This document shows positions 8,697-19,093 of a DNA stretch of 64,000 nucleotides, one piece after another. The notes beneath the pieces were generated by a model that saw only the letters and a program-made list of their open reading frames with translations, made no database searches and had not been told where the DNA came from. How positions within the stretch are numbered: the stretch's first letter is position 1; each line of letters begins with the position of its first letter. A program made the translations under genes and the position numbers. Location: contig CM030941.1 in the NCBI GenBank assembly GCA_018136815.1, forward strand, positions 2,412,493-2,476,492, written 5' to 3'. Source of the stretch: Isochrysis galbana (Eukaryota; Haptophyta; Isochrysidales; Isochrysidaceae).

Positions 8697-11117
8697 TCAT
8701 ACAACGCCAAGAGACGATCTATCGGAAATTTCACGGAGCTCGTCCACATTCAGCTTGCCTAACAACGTGCAAAAGGCGGTGAAGCTAACGACGTCACCGG
8801 CCGCCTCGACAGCGTCAGCGAGTTCTTCTGCAGTATGGGCCGGTAGCCAAAGTGCCTTCGCGGTCGTCGACACACGGAGCTGCGCGGCAAGCCGCCGCCC
8901 CGCCACGTTGCCATATACCACATCCGACGATGCTGACGGCCTTGACTTGTCGTATACTCTCCTTGCTGCGTGGGCAAGCATTAGGGCACGAAGAAGCGCT
9001 CGCTCTCGCACATGCGACATGTGCTCACGGTGATGGGCTACATTGTGCTTGGTGTACTCAAGCACGTGGAGGTGCGATTTAAGGGTGGGGTCGCAGGTGA
9101 AGATGTCGTCTCGGCTACATAGACCATTCACGAGGCCAGTCACCACTCGATCACAAAGGATGAGCACCGCATGCATCGCACGGATGATTGTTACGACCGG
9201 TGAGACAACCAGCCCTAGCAGGCAACCGAACGCGCCATGTGACCTCGCCCACTCATCTGGCAGAGTGAAGAAGGTGAAGATGGAGAAGAGGATCTCCTCG
9301 ACCATTCCGGTCACGCCGGCAAGAAGGCCTGGCCAAAAACCTCGCACGCGCGACAGTCCCCAGCGCTTTACCTTGTGTGTTGCCACATTGAAACGTGAGA
9401 AGCGCCATGCTAGGCGCCACTCTGTGGGCAAAACGAATCGTTGTACGCGCGCATACACCTCGAGCGACACCTTGAGACGGCAGCCCTTGAGCCGGTACCG
9501 CGCAGCTCGGGCTTCTGGGGGCGACAAAAGTAACGACACGTCGCACAACATGTTGTGCGCCGGCAGCGACGAGAGAAAGTGGTCGAGGCCTGCCGCGACT
9601 CCATCCTCTGCTGCCATTCCGCGCGCCACCTCGGCCGCGCGCGCGATGACTTCGGGTGCGCACAGCTCCTCGATTTTCTCCATCAGACTGTCGACAGTGA
9701 GTTGGCTGATAGGGCATGGCGCAGGTCCAACGCCAGCTCTGTAAACCATCTCGGCCCACATGAACTGATCCCCGAAGAAGGGGCATACAAACGTTGGGAG
9801 GGCATGGCGAAGGCCGGCGGCAGTGGTGCCAGCGCCGCCATGGTGCATGACCGCGCGACACTGGGGTAAGAGCCAGTCGTGTGGACACGGTCCGACGTCA
9901 AAGCAGAAAGAGGAGTCGCCCACCTCTACTTTGGACCAGCACGATTGCACGAGCACGCGCCGGCGGGTTCGAGTCGCCGCCTCGATGATGGTGCTGGCGA
10001 GGCTTTTGGGGTCGGGGATGACCATCGAGCCGAAGCCGATGAAGATGGGCTTATCGCCGCGTTTGAGCCACGCCATCAGCGGCGCGAGCGGCGTCAGATC
10101 GAACGTGGCGGCCGTCTGCTGAAGGAGAAATGTGCCCACGACTCGCACGTGCTCGGGCCAGTCTTCTGGCTTAGGCACGAAAGATGGGGACCACATGGCC
10201 GAGAAGGGTACCGAACATCTGCGCACCAGGCCGCCGCCAAACGTCCCTGCACGAACTGTGGCTAGATGGAGGACCTCGTGGCGCCACTTGTTGACAAAGT
10301 CGCCCAGGATGTTCCAAGTAAGCTGCTCAACGAGGAAGTAGGAACGTTCATTGAGCGCAAGCTTGCGATAGGCGGCCGAAGAGCCGTCGTATCTCAGCCC
10401 AGACATGGGGTGAGGGAACGCACGTGTGCCATAGAACCCTGCACAAAAACAGGAGGTGGGCGTGGGTCGCTCGTGCGTCTTCGTGAGCCCGGGGGCGCGT
10501 GCGCGTGCCAGGTGTTTGGAGCGCGCACATGGCTGCGGGAACATCAGGTGAAGTGGTGCACCCAGCGCCTCCGCCACGTGGATGTGACCAAAGCACGGTG
10601 GATTGGCGATAATGGCATCCGCGACAAACGGCTTCGCGCCCTCCACGCCGGGATCGACGGCGCAGACTGCCGGCCAGCACGACGCAATGATCTCCTTGAC
10701 CATCTTGCTCTTGGCGGGAAGTAACCTAGGATGCATCGCCTCGCCAAGGATATGCCCGCCCGTCATGACCATCCACTGCGAGAGCTTTCGCGGGTCGCCG
10801 GCGAGCGGATAGAATTCCACTCCCTGACCGACAACCAGCTGCCGGTGCACAGCATGCGACGCGAGCCTGACCCGGTGGCCGAGCGACTGAAGCCGCCTGG
10901 CTAGGGCTAGAAACGGCCATACGTCACCGTGCGTCCCTGCCACCAGGATGCACACACTCATTGAGCCGAGCTCCACGAGCTGACCCTCAGGCGGCGGCAG
11001 CCTCTGCTCGGAGCTCACTGGCCGTGCTGCGAAGAGCGTCGGCTGTGACGAGCGTCGGCGGCGCGTCCACCAGCCGGAGGAGGATTCGGAGGCGGGCGGT
11101 GGCTCGTCCGTCTCCAT
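8697..11117 (-). CDS. Sterol 3-beta-glucosyltransferase-like (GT1/UGT51 family)
   Basis: Transfers a sugar from UDP-glucose, most likely to a sterol or similar membrane lipid, judged by family. The N-terminal half starts with VCILVAGTHGDVWPFLALA, the GT28-type nucleotide-sugar fold entrance. The donor-binding half has GFGSM and HHGGAGTTAAGLRHALPTF, then PFFGDQFMWAE, the signature of UGT51-type sterol glucosyltransferases. I place a 90-nt GT-AG intron at 10439-10528 (donor GTGCGC, acceptor TTTGTGCAG). Removing it joins FPQPW to FYGTRAFPHP, restoring the family's PW-x-RAFPHP block; the intron is in frame and stop-free. The first ATG gives METDEPPP; the frame upstream has only GTG. The product is 776 aa. 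The last ~280 residues extend beyond the glycosyltransferase core and include hydrophobic stretches, possibly membrane contacts. Confidence 0.85.
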   Translation of the reverse strand: METDEPPPASESSSGWWTRRRRSSQPTLFAARPVSSEQRLPPPEGQLVELGSMSVCILVAGTHGDVWPFLALARRLQSLGHRVRLASHAVHRQLVVGQGVEFYPLAGDPRKLSQWMVMTGGHILGEAMHPRLLPAKSKMVKEIIASCWPAVCAVDPGVEGAKPFVADAIIANPPCFGHIHVAEALGAPLHLMFPQPCARSKHLARARAPGLTKTHERPTPTSCFCAGFYGTRAFPHPMSGLRYDGSSAAYRKLALNERSYFLVEQLTWNILGDFVNKWRHEVLHLATVRAGTFGGGLVRRCSVPFSAMWSPSFVPKPEDWPEHVRVVGTFLLQQTAATFDLTPLAPLMAWLKRGDKPIFIGFGSMVIPDPKSLASTIIEAATRTRRRVLVQSCWSKVEVGDSSFCFDVGPCPHDWLLPQCRAVMHHGGAGTTAAGLRHALPTFVCPFFGDQFMWAEMVYRAGVGPAPCPISQLTVDSLMEKIEELCAPEVIARAAEVARGMAAEDGVAAGLDHFLSSLPAHNMLCDVSLLLSPPEARAARYRLKGCRLKVSLEVYARVQRFVLPTEWRLAWRFSRFNVATHKVKRWGLSRVRGFWPGLLAGVTGMVEEILFSIFTFFTLPDEWARSHGAFGCLLGLVVSPVVTIIRAMHAVLILCDRVVTGLVNGLCSRDDIFTCDPTLKSHLHVLEYTKHNVAHHREHMSHVRERALLRALMLAHAARRVYDKSRPSASSDVVYGNVAGRRLAAQLRVSTTAKALWLPAHTAEELADAVEAAGDVVSFTAFCTLLGKLNVDELREISDRSSLGVV

Positions 11118-12168
11118 ACGCCTCGGCGCGAGCAACGCCGCCTGCGTTGTCGACGGAAGCAGCGGCGTGGAGGACGGAGGGGGAAAGCGGCGGCGCGCGC
11201 CGACCGCCGACCGACGGACGACACGCCCCACTTCACACACATAGCATTCGCAGTGTGGCTAGGCTATGTGCGACTGGAAGTGGTGTAAATGCCTTAGGTA
11301 GGCGCACGGATTGCCCCCTCCAATATTTTTGCGGAGCGGCTGCTGGCGCGAGCGGGGCCGCGAGAGCGATGGAAGGGGAGGGAGGCCCCTCTGCCAGCGG
11401 CGAGCTAGCAGAGCAGTGCAGGAGCTTCACCTATGACGGGGCCGCGGCGTGCGAGCAGTCCCCTGTGACCGCCGCTGTGAAGGGTGCTGAGGGCGTCACT
11501 TGTCACTTGCACCCCTATGTCTGCCCTAGTTGGCGAGGCGCAGTGCACAGACAACGCTGAGGGCCAGCGGTCTGGAGCGTTGAGGCGAGTGTATGGGTGG
11601 GTGTGGGACAAGCTTTCGCCCCGCCCACAGCTCTCAGGGAAGAGGAAGAGGTTCCCTTCGTTGCCTTTCGACTTCGGGTCGCCTGGCGGCCGCAATGGCT
11701 TGAGGAAAGCGCCGATGCGCGTCCTGCCCTTGCCCCCTCCGAGAGACCCCTCCCCCCCCCACCCCCACTCCTGAGCCTGATCCGTCTCTTCCAGGGCCTC
11801 CGAAGGAGGCGGACGACCGAAGCTTCGTCGTCAACATGCGCTTGCTGGCCGAGTGGATGCATGCGAACGTCGCGTGCGGCAGCTAGGCGCCGACATCATC
11901 CAAGTATGGCATACAAACATACAAATCTCCCATGCCAGCCCACCGAGAAAGGCGTCCATGAGGCGGCACATATACGAGGGACCGGATTGGACACCGAAAG
12001 GCAAGTAATTGAACTCGTACTTGCCGCGATGAGTAGTGAACGCGGCAAGATTTATTCGGTCGTGAAGATATCTCGTCGCGAAGAGGGTGCAACCTCAGGT
12101 TTGGTTGTTTTTTCCGCAAGTGCCCCCCATGTGGACGGTATAAGTTCTACTTAAAGGATCCCCTTTTT
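11118..12168. other. Upstream region of the glycosyltransferase gene; no other gene seen
   Basis: GC-rich. ORFs on both strands overlap one another without family resemblance. A pyrimidine-rich patch lies at 11730-11775. It probably includes the promoter of the minus-strand glycosyltransferase gene. Confidence 0.4.
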
Positions 12169-12648
12169 TTAGTACAAACGGGATCTCCGCGGCATTTGCC
12201 CGGACGACATCGTCGATGTGGGCGATCGTGAGCGGACCATCCACCTGCTTGCTGCTCCGCGAAGCCTCGGCACGTGCCTGCTCCGACGGAGCCAGCCTAT
12301 CAGAAACAAATCCAAATTATAATCACGTTCATTTGGATTATCAATGTTCTTCATTTGATGTTTTAACCCCTCTTTATCGGCAATTTGCGTGAGCTGATCG
12401 TAATTGACATACCCTCTATCTAAACGCCTGAATGATATGTATGCCCTTATGAACTTGCCGTATTTGTCATCATCAAGCCTATTCACGAAGTTTTCGTACA
12501 GCTCCTTCTCCTTGTTGTTATTAAGAGCTCGATCAATTTCGTACCGCCACGCCCAGTTGTCGGGTGCCGTGCTACTAAGGATATTCTTGATATCTTTCGG
12601 ATTTAGTACTGTTAAGTAATTTATGCCAACATCGCTAGTGTTGGACAT
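12169..12648 (-). CDS. AT-rich orphan ORF of foreign composition
   Basis: The ATG at 12646-12648 opens MSNTSDVGINYLTVLNPKD and a 159-codon frame (the longer frame starts at TTG). The first ~117 codons (to about 12300) are strikingly AT-rich and rich in N, K, D and I, e.g. RALNNNKEKELYENF and DDDKYGKFIRAYISF, quite unlike the GC-rich neighbours. The last ~43 codons return to local GC-rich, R/S-rich sequence and are probably read-through into host DNA. I do not recognise the protein. Composition suggests DNA acquired from a virus, organelle or AT-rich organism and now truncated. Confidence 0.5.
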   Translation of the reverse strand: MSNTSDVGINYLTVLNPKDIKNILSSTAPDNWAWRYEIDRALNNNKEKELYENFVNRLDDDKYGKFIRAYISFRRLDRGYVNYDQLTQIADKEGLKHQMKNIDNPNERDYNLDLFLIGWLRRSRHVPRLRGAASRWMVRSRSPTSTMSSGQMPRRSRLY

Positions 12649-12765
12649 GTTTAATAGTATCGTACATATTTTTGTGTCACGCACCAACTCGAGCGGGATG
12701 CAGCATACCCTCTTGCCAAACGAGTGGGTTGGATAGCTACCCTCATGATCCCCACGATCTTCCGC

Positions 12766-12930
12766 GATTGAACATTGACATTGAACGCTTTTCCATGTGT
12801 AGGCTGATGGTGATTGAACGCTTTTCCATGCGGTGGGGGTGATGGCGATTGAACGCGTTCCACGTGTAGGCTGATGGTGATTGAACGCTTTTCTATGCTG
12901 TGGGTGATGGTGATTGAGCGCTTCTCGCCT
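12766..12930 (+). repeat. Tandem ~33-bp minisatellite
   Basis: Units begin GATTGAACGC at about 12766, 12812, 12847, 12879 and 12912 (last GATTGAGCGC), with spacings of 31-35 bp and internal CCATG/GTGATGG motifs. Too few and too variable units, and no spacers, for a CRISPR array. Confidence 0.75.
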
Positions 12931-12937
12931 TAGGTTT

Positions 12938-13400
12938 CTTCCAACGCCTGAAGACTCAGAGGGAACGATTAGGTCTACACGCTCCGAGTCCGAGCAACAA
13001 ACACCTGCGCAAAATGATCACCCCCTTGTACACCGTCGACAAGGAGTTCAACCTAGAGATCTTGAACGCCCTGTCACAAGTAGCGTCGGATCTAGGCATC
13101 AGAAACATAACATAGCTCACTTGAACAAAGACGACACTCCTTACTGACCACTCGATCCCAAGGGGGAGGTCCCAAGGGGGAGGGACGAATATACGAACAG
13201 CGACCTCACTTACTCTTATCCCCCCAGTCCCACGCCTCTGGCCGAAGCAGCGCGCGCGGCCTCCCCTCCCCTAGTTCTCCGGAGGAGAGAACAGGGGGAG
13301 GAGGAAGGGGTAGTGTTAGGAAGGGAGGGGTAGTTAGGAGTCGTACAAGCAATCTGCCTCGCGCCGTGCAAGTAGCGGTTAGTGTTTCAAGATTTTTTTA
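12938..13400 (+). mobile_element. LINE (subfamily B) 3' end: ORF2 C-terminus and 3' UTR
   Basis: From 12938 the frame reads FFQRLKTQRERLGLHAPS, then ITPLYTVDKEFNLE, ending at a TAG near 13107. This matches the C-terminus of the LINE at 59.6 kb (FFQRLKKQRENMGLHAPS, ISPLYTVDKDFN). The following ~290 bp align with that copy's 3' UTR (GGCCGAAGCAGCGCGCGCGG, ..CAAGCAATCTGCCTCGCGCCG) and finish CAAGA plus a T run at about 13398. It is 5'-truncated and begins right after the tandem array. Confidence 0.8.
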
Positions 13401-13504
13401 CCGCCGCGGCCCGGTGCAACAAGGAGCGCCAACGGACATGCGTCGGCATGACCATCTCCGCCGCCTCCGACGGAACGCAGTGCAGCGCGCTGGGGGCAGC
13501 TCCT

Positions 13505-13605
13505 TAGGTACAACCTAGATGGGTTGTACCGTATGCGTATGCTTGGTAGAGAGTGCGGTGTGCCCAGGCAACAGTAGGTGTTAGCCCTGAATCTTCAGAT
13601 GTTTT
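13505..13605 (+). repeat. Stem-loop and short LINE-A 3' terminus
   Basis: GGTACAACC (13507-13515) and GGTTGTACC (13522-13530) form a perfect 9-bp stem with a 6-nt loop. At 13570-13600 the sequence GTAGGTGTTAGCCCTGAATC then TTCAGATGTTTT is the terminal ~35 bp of LINE subfamily A. Confidence 0.6.
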
Positions 13606-14346
13606 ATATGTATACGAGCTGTGTGATCGTTGAGGCATCTGAACACCGTTATTTGTGCTTGTCCTTGGTGCGATGAGTTACGATGTTACGATATGGTTGC
13701 GAAATCAAGGCAACAATGCAACAGGCATAGTGCAAACGCGTGAATGCGGCATGGAATGCAAACACGCGCAAATAATTGCAATGTAGCGGTAGCGTGGTAA
13801 ACGGCGAGGTCTCGTCTCTAGCTACTGACGCTAGGGGATATGGGAGGGAATGGACAAATACGCGTCGACGTGGGCATAAAAAGAAACGCAATTCCCCAAG
13901 GAGGGCTTCAGCGAGAGTGTAGGTACTGCACGCTTGACGTGTAGACCTCACTTGGAAAGATCTCAGGAGCACGTCGGCAACAGCACACGCACGGACGTAA
14001 AGATTTGGGCTGCAAGTCGACGGTGATGTGGAGATAGACGTGCACGTGAGCACACGGCCTCGGCGAGTCGCATATTGCAGTCGCGCATGAAGATTGCAAA
14101 ATGCGCATCTCAGCGGAATGAGGGGCGTAATCTCTCAATAGAGAACTCCGGTAAGAACTCAAAGTCGAATAGAGGCTCCGGCAAGAAAAGCATTCGTCAG
14201 CGAGCTCCAGTGCCGAGACGAGTCAAAGGAGTCATGGGAACAATTCAACAAGGCGAATGGACAAGTCATTCGTATCGGCTACGTGAAGCACCAAGCGGCG
14301 CAGAGCTATGGTCATATCCGGTCGCACATCGCGCGCGCCAAATCGT
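13606..14346. other. Intergenic, no gene seen
   Basis: A short imperfect direct repeat (ACTCCGGTAAGAA at about 14146, GCTCCGGCAAGAA at 14176) is the only structure noticed. It lies downstream of the minus-strand thioredoxin-like gene. Confidence 0.4.
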
Positions 14347-15184
14347 CTAGGCGGAAGCAGCCACTTTGCTGGCATCGATTTCGAGCTGCGTAGCGAACGC
14401 GTTGAAGCGCTGCACGGAAAGGCTCTTTGCCGTCTCCAATTTCCCGCCCTTGTAGATGTGCACACATGGCATGAATCGCACGTGGCACCTGCAGGAAGGA
14501 GAGCGCGCCATAGCGAGGCGCTGATCACCAAGACGCGGAGTGATGCGAGGCGCAGTGCATTGCAGCAGGGGGCACGCGAGTGCGCCGACTAAGAAGGCGG
14601 CCGCACCGTTCACAAAAGGCCTTGTGTGCAGCATAATCGACCTCGTAGAAGTCGCAACTGTTGCTGAGCTTGGTGGCGACACGCTCAAATCTCGGCTTGA
14701 TAGCCTTGCAGCTCTTGCACCAGCGCGCATAGAATTTGACGACAACAAGCCGCTTGTCCCCCGCCTTCTTAAGCGCCGCCTCCAAGTCCTCGACGCACCG
14801 GATTGGCTGGATCTCCTCAAGCGACGACGAACTGGCATGAGGCTCTTCTGCTGCGGCAGCAGCAGCCTCTGCTGCCTCTACCTCTGGCTTGCCCTCCCTC
14901 GTACGCGGGTCCACTCCGTAATTTCGCTGCTCGATCGGACTCGATCCAACCGCACCTGTGCGCCCGCGCCGCAGGTCAATCGTCTTTCCTCCTCCCGCAG
15001 GCTTGGGAGGCGCCATCGGCGAAGTCTTCTCACTCAGCAGAACATCACACTCTGCGCCCACGCAGTCGAGGGCGGAAGGGAAAGGCTCGGTCGAGACCAT
15101 GCGCAGGGAGAGGGAGTGGCGCGTGTGCGCTGGCACCCTGCTCAAAGTGAGAGAGAGCGTAAGGAGAGAGGAGAGGAGGAACAT
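14347..15184 (-). CDS. Thioredoxin-like protein with CKSC active site
   Basis: Thiol-disulfide oxidoreductase fold. Exon 1 (14607-15184) carries LVVVKFYARWCKSCKAIKP, the thioredoxin motif with WCKSCK in place of WCGPCK, and FYEVDYAAHKAFCE. A 118-nt GT-AG intron (14489-14606, donor GTGCGG, acceptor CTGCAG) joins to exon 2 (14347-14488), which supplies the cis-proline-like strand FMPCVHIYKGGKL and the final helix. The product is 239 aa from the first ATG (MFLLSSLLTLSLTLSR). That hydrophobic start followed by a low-complexity A/E-rich linker could be a signal or plastid-targeting extension; ATGs at 15100 and 15016 are alternatives. CxxC variants with K/S in the middle occur in atypical plastid thioredoxins (ACHT-like). 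The residue after FM is P, as expected. Confidence 0.8.
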
Positions 15185-15260
15185 GGAAGGAGAAGAGAGA
15201 AAAGGGGAGGAGGGAAGGGGAGAGGGGATGCGCTCCCCCCCCCCGCCCCCCCCCCTCCCC
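15185..15260. other. Purine-rich upstream region of the thioredoxin-like gene
   Basis: AGAGAGGAGAGGAGG-type purine sequence, then C runs, between the start codon and the CT array; possibly core promoter sequence. Confidence 0.3.
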
Positions 15261-15261
15261 C

Positions 15262-15475
<214 letters not shown>

Positions 15476-15720
15476 CTGTATTTCTCTCTCTCTCTACCTT
15501 TCTCTTCCCGCCCTCCCTTTCTCTCCTTCTCTCTCTTTTCTCTGTGCGCTTCAGATGTTGTTCTTCTGCTTTATATTTGAAATTGAGTGCAAGTTGTTAA
15601 ATTCTCGTGGGCTTCCTCTTCCTTCTGAGGACGGAGAGGAGAGAGCTACGTCGGGCAGAGGGACGGAATATAAAGCAGAGGGAAGAAGAGAGACGGAGAG
15701 TAGGAGGGCCCACACACAGA

Positions 15721-15786
15721 TAGAGGGCAGAGTTAGGATCAAGTATGGGGAACTGACTCCATACTTGATCCTAACTCTGCCCTCTA
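15721..15786. repeat. Perfect 28-bp inverted repeat, 10-nt loop
   Basis: Arms 15721-15748 (TAGAGGGCAGAGTTAGGATC...) and 15759-15786 are exact reverse complements, separated by GGAACTGACT. The RNA would be a 28-bp hairpin. There is no evident flanking duplication. Confidence 0.95.
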
Positions 15787-17097
15787 GTACGGAGAGGAGA
15801 GTATACAGGGGGAGGGAAGACATGAGGGAAAACTTGAAAGAGAGATCTCTAGGCGCTCGCCCTTTGTAGGAGTACCAAAGAAAATTGTGGGGAGGGGAAC
15901 AGCAGGGTGGAGCAGAGAAGAAGGAAGAAGAAGGGGGTCGAGAGAAGCCGCGACCGGCTCGAACGCCAGCCCCCCGCCGCCCTCCCCCCCCCCCCCCCCC
16001 CCCCCCGCCCCATTCCCCCCCCCCCCCCCCCCCCCCGCGCCTGCTCTCCCGTCGTCCCGTCGTCGCACTCCTCTGCTGCTGCTGCTGCTTGCCGCCGCCG
16101 CCACCGCCGCCGCCGCCGCTGCAGCTCATCTCGTCGGCGTCTCTTTCTAGAGGCTTGCGCTTTGTGCACGTGCCCGCTTCGCGGGCGTGCCCCTGCCCCC
16201 CCCTAGCTCCCCATGGCCACAAGGAAGCCTGCCACCAAGCCTGTGCCCACCCCTGGCCACTACACCGTTTGGCTCCGGCCAGAGTTTCGAGAATTTTTTT
16301 TCGAAATAAGGGGGGCCAATCGCAATCAAAACTTTTTACCGAAATAAAGGTCGATATGGCGCTGACGAAGCGAAATAAGCCCCCCCCCAGCCCGCTCCCC
16401 GCTCCCCCCCCCCGCCCGCCCGGGGCCGCGCGCCGCGCCTTGGCGCGCTTCCGGGCATCCAAGCGCAAGCGCAAAACCGACAACGACGAGGATGAGGATG
16501 ATGATGATGACATGATGACGCCCTTGACCCTTGAGGGCTCAGGGCATCCCTCCGACCCCCCAAGCTCGTCGCAGGAGGTTGGTCTCCACTCAGCATCCGA
16601 GACAGGGGATGGCCGCGCGGCAACGCATCGGGGCCCGGGGCCCGCCGCGGCGACGCTTAAGCAAATTCCGATTCGAAATTAGGCCGAAATTAGACCCCTC
16701 GAAGCTCGAAATTTGCTCCAACCTCATCGAAATTTCGAATCGAAATAAGGGTGGGTTTGGATCGAAACGCTGGCCGGAGCCAATACACCGTCCAGGCCCG
16801 CGATGCCCGAGCGATTGAGCGCGCCGCGACCGTCGAGGACGTCAGGAAAGCGGCAGAGTACTACCGCGCGAACGACGTTGGCGTTAAAGCCGCGCTGGCA
16901 ACGGGGTTGTTCCCCCATGCGACGCGCTCTCGGGTTGCGGGGGAGCTGCAGCTGCAGCGCTGCAGCGGCACTCCTCAAGCCAGGAAGTGGTCCGGGATGC
17001 GAACTAGCAGCTAGCCCGGTCACTCACTAGGGGGTGCGGAGGGCACCATCTGTAATGGGCAAACGAAGGCCTAAATAAGCTTCCTATATGTTCCGGT
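15787..17097. other. Low-complexity interval, no firm gene
   Basis: Holds long C runs (15980-16035), CTG/CCG repeats (16070-16120) and a CGAAATT-rich patch (16270-16750). A frame at 16751-17014 (TVQARDARAIERAATVEDV, RANDVGVKAALATGLFPHA) looks coding-like and may be a decayed transposon fragment, but I cannot name it. The 18-mer at 16913-16930 recurs at 19114-19131. Confidence 0.4.
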
Positions 17098-19003
17098 ATG
17101 GGAGATCCGCAAAAAAAGCCGGGTGTCTTCCGGCAAAATTTTCGAAAAATACCCGATCACTGCGCCGACGGCGGCCGACAACGCGTCCTCCTCGAACGTG
17201 CCGGCGACCCGTCCACGAGCCACATCGTTACCTTCTCCTCCATGGCCGACGACCTGTGCATCAAGGCCACGCTCGCCGACGCCGCCGTCCGCGATCACGA
17301 CCTGGCCAAAGCCGACGTGCCCAACGCCTACATGAACGGCCTGCGTCAAGAACGTCCCCTCACCTATCTCGCCCTACCGACCACGCTCAGCCACCTGACC
17401 GCCGACGACGGCTCCCCGCTATGCGTCGAATGTGCCAGCTCTCTGTGGGGCGAGGAACCCGCCGGCCGCGAATGGCAAGACCGCCTAGCCACCGAACTCC
17501 GAGCCCAAGGCTGGCTGCCCGCCGAAGACGTCAACGACCTCTGGACATTCGCCGCCCCCGACGGCCTCTGTCGCCTCCTCACCGTCGTCGATGACTTGCT
17601 CTTCTCTGAGGACACCACCCTCGACCGTCGCATCAGCCGCGCTCTCTGCGCGCACCTCTCCGCCCTTTTTGGCGACGTGCGCTACGACCCCAACCCCACG
17701 GGGACCACGGAACAAGGGAACAAAGGAAATTGAAACATCGATACACCTACCTAAGCCGCTGGTAGAGACAATGGAACCTGGATATAAACCAAACAAACAA
17801 AAAGCGACCAGACGGACACACTCGACAACAAAGACAATTCCAGAAGGCCTGCCCGGACCCCACACTCTAAACCAGGCCTCAGGTAGCGCACCGAGGCCGG
17901 ACCCCGGAAACCGAAGAAAAAGGAAAGAAGGGGGGCAGGGGAAGAGGTGGAGGGAGGGATGATAAGGGCGGTGTAGATAGCGAAGGGAAGTCCCATAACT
18001 AGTAGGTGTGTAGCCCTGAATCTTCAGAAGTTTTTTTTTTTTTTTTTACGACCCCAACCCCACGTCGTTCAAAGGTTTTTGCATAGCCCGCGATCGCCCC
18101 TCCCGTTCCCTCGCGCTCACCCTGCCCCAGAAAATCGTCGAGGCCGCCCGCCAACACCTTCCCGAGCTCCTCGACGGCCAGCCGCTTCCCCCTCTACCCT
18201 CCGGGAAAAAACTGAACGCCGTCGCCGATGCCCTCACCCTCGCCCCTCGCACGTCCCGCCCTCTCCTCCCCCACCAAGTGCGCACGCAGCAGCTCCTCGG
18301 CTCCCTCAAATTCATCGAGCTCCTCCATCCCCGTATCTCCCTTCTCATCCATCGTCTCTCGTGCGTCATGTCCTCGCCGCCTCCCGAAGCCTACGATGTC
18401 GCGCGTGCCGCCCTCGCCACCGCTTTCGCCGAACGCGACGTCGGCATCACTTACGGCGGCCTGGCCCTCTCCGCCTCGCCTCGTTTTTCGGCCGCCATCG
18501 CCGCCCACGTCGACCTCACCGAGCCCGCCCCGGCCACTCTCGAAGCCCTCGCCGACGCCACGTGGGGCGACCGCAACCTCTACGGCATCCTGCTCACGTT
18601 CGGGGGCGGCGCCATTCTTCACCAAACTAAGAAACTAGCGCTTGTCGTCGACTCCTCCATGGAGGCCGAGGGCATCGCCTCCTCCAAAGCCGGCGAGTAC
18701 GTTTCCTACGCCCGCGAGATCCTCCGAGCCCTCGGCGTCTCCCTCGACGCCCCCACCCTCGTCGGCACCGACAACCTGGCCAACATGCGAGTAGGTTCTC
18801 TTCGCTCCGCACCTAGCCGAGCCCGCCACTTCATGCGCCGCTACCACGCCCTCCTCCAGCGTGTAGCCGCCGGCGAAGTCGCCCTCCGCCACGTGAACAC
18901 CGAGCACATGGCCGCCGACTTTCTCACCAAGTGGCTTCCCAAGAAGAAGGTCGACGCGTGCGTCCGCTACGTCACAAACTCGTGGGCGCATGTCGCAGCT
19001 TGA
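17098..19003 (+). pseudogene. Ty1/copia pol (reverse transcriptase-RNase H), split by a LINE insertion
   Basis: Part 1 (17098-17700) shows the copia RT core: DLAKADVPNAYMNG, LWGEEPAGREWQDRL and LLTVVDDLLFS (the YxDD-type catalytic box, here VVDD). Part 2 (18065-19003) shows the connection and RNase H: LVVDSSMEAEGIASSKAGEY, VGTDNLANM, HMAADFLTKWLPKKK. A LINE 3' end with an 18-bp duplication sits between them. Taking away the insert and one duplication (364 nt) puts both parts in one frame with no stop, so the element was intact in this region when hit. Gag, protease and integrase are not seen upstream; the first ~40 residues are not copia-like. Confidence 0.85.
17701..18046 (+). mobile_element. 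LINE (subfamily A) 3' end with 18-bp target duplication
   Basis: 346 bp of 3' UTR, including GGCCTGCCCGGACCCCACAC, CGGACCCCGGAAACCGAAGA and the terminus TAGCCCTGAATCTTCAGAAG plus 17 T. The flanks are identical 18-mers TACGACCCCAACCCCACG (17683-17700 and 18047-18064), the signature of target-primed insertion. The tail is T on the sense strand. Confidence 0.9.
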
Positions 19004-19093
19004 TCCTTCTTCCCGTCGCCCCTCCTCCCCCTTTTCCCGCCTTTGCACTGCTCCTTCCCCCGGGCTTCATTCAACTCTCGCAGTGGGGGGGGG

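Noticed and set aside
12766-12930. Possible CRISPR array
   Set aside because: Repeats are imperfect, contiguous and without unique spacers; a eukaryotic minisatellite.
15551-16513. 320-codon minus-strand frame with poly-G/S
   Set aside because: Composed of CTG/CCG repeats and C runs and includes the 28-bp hairpin; no domain.
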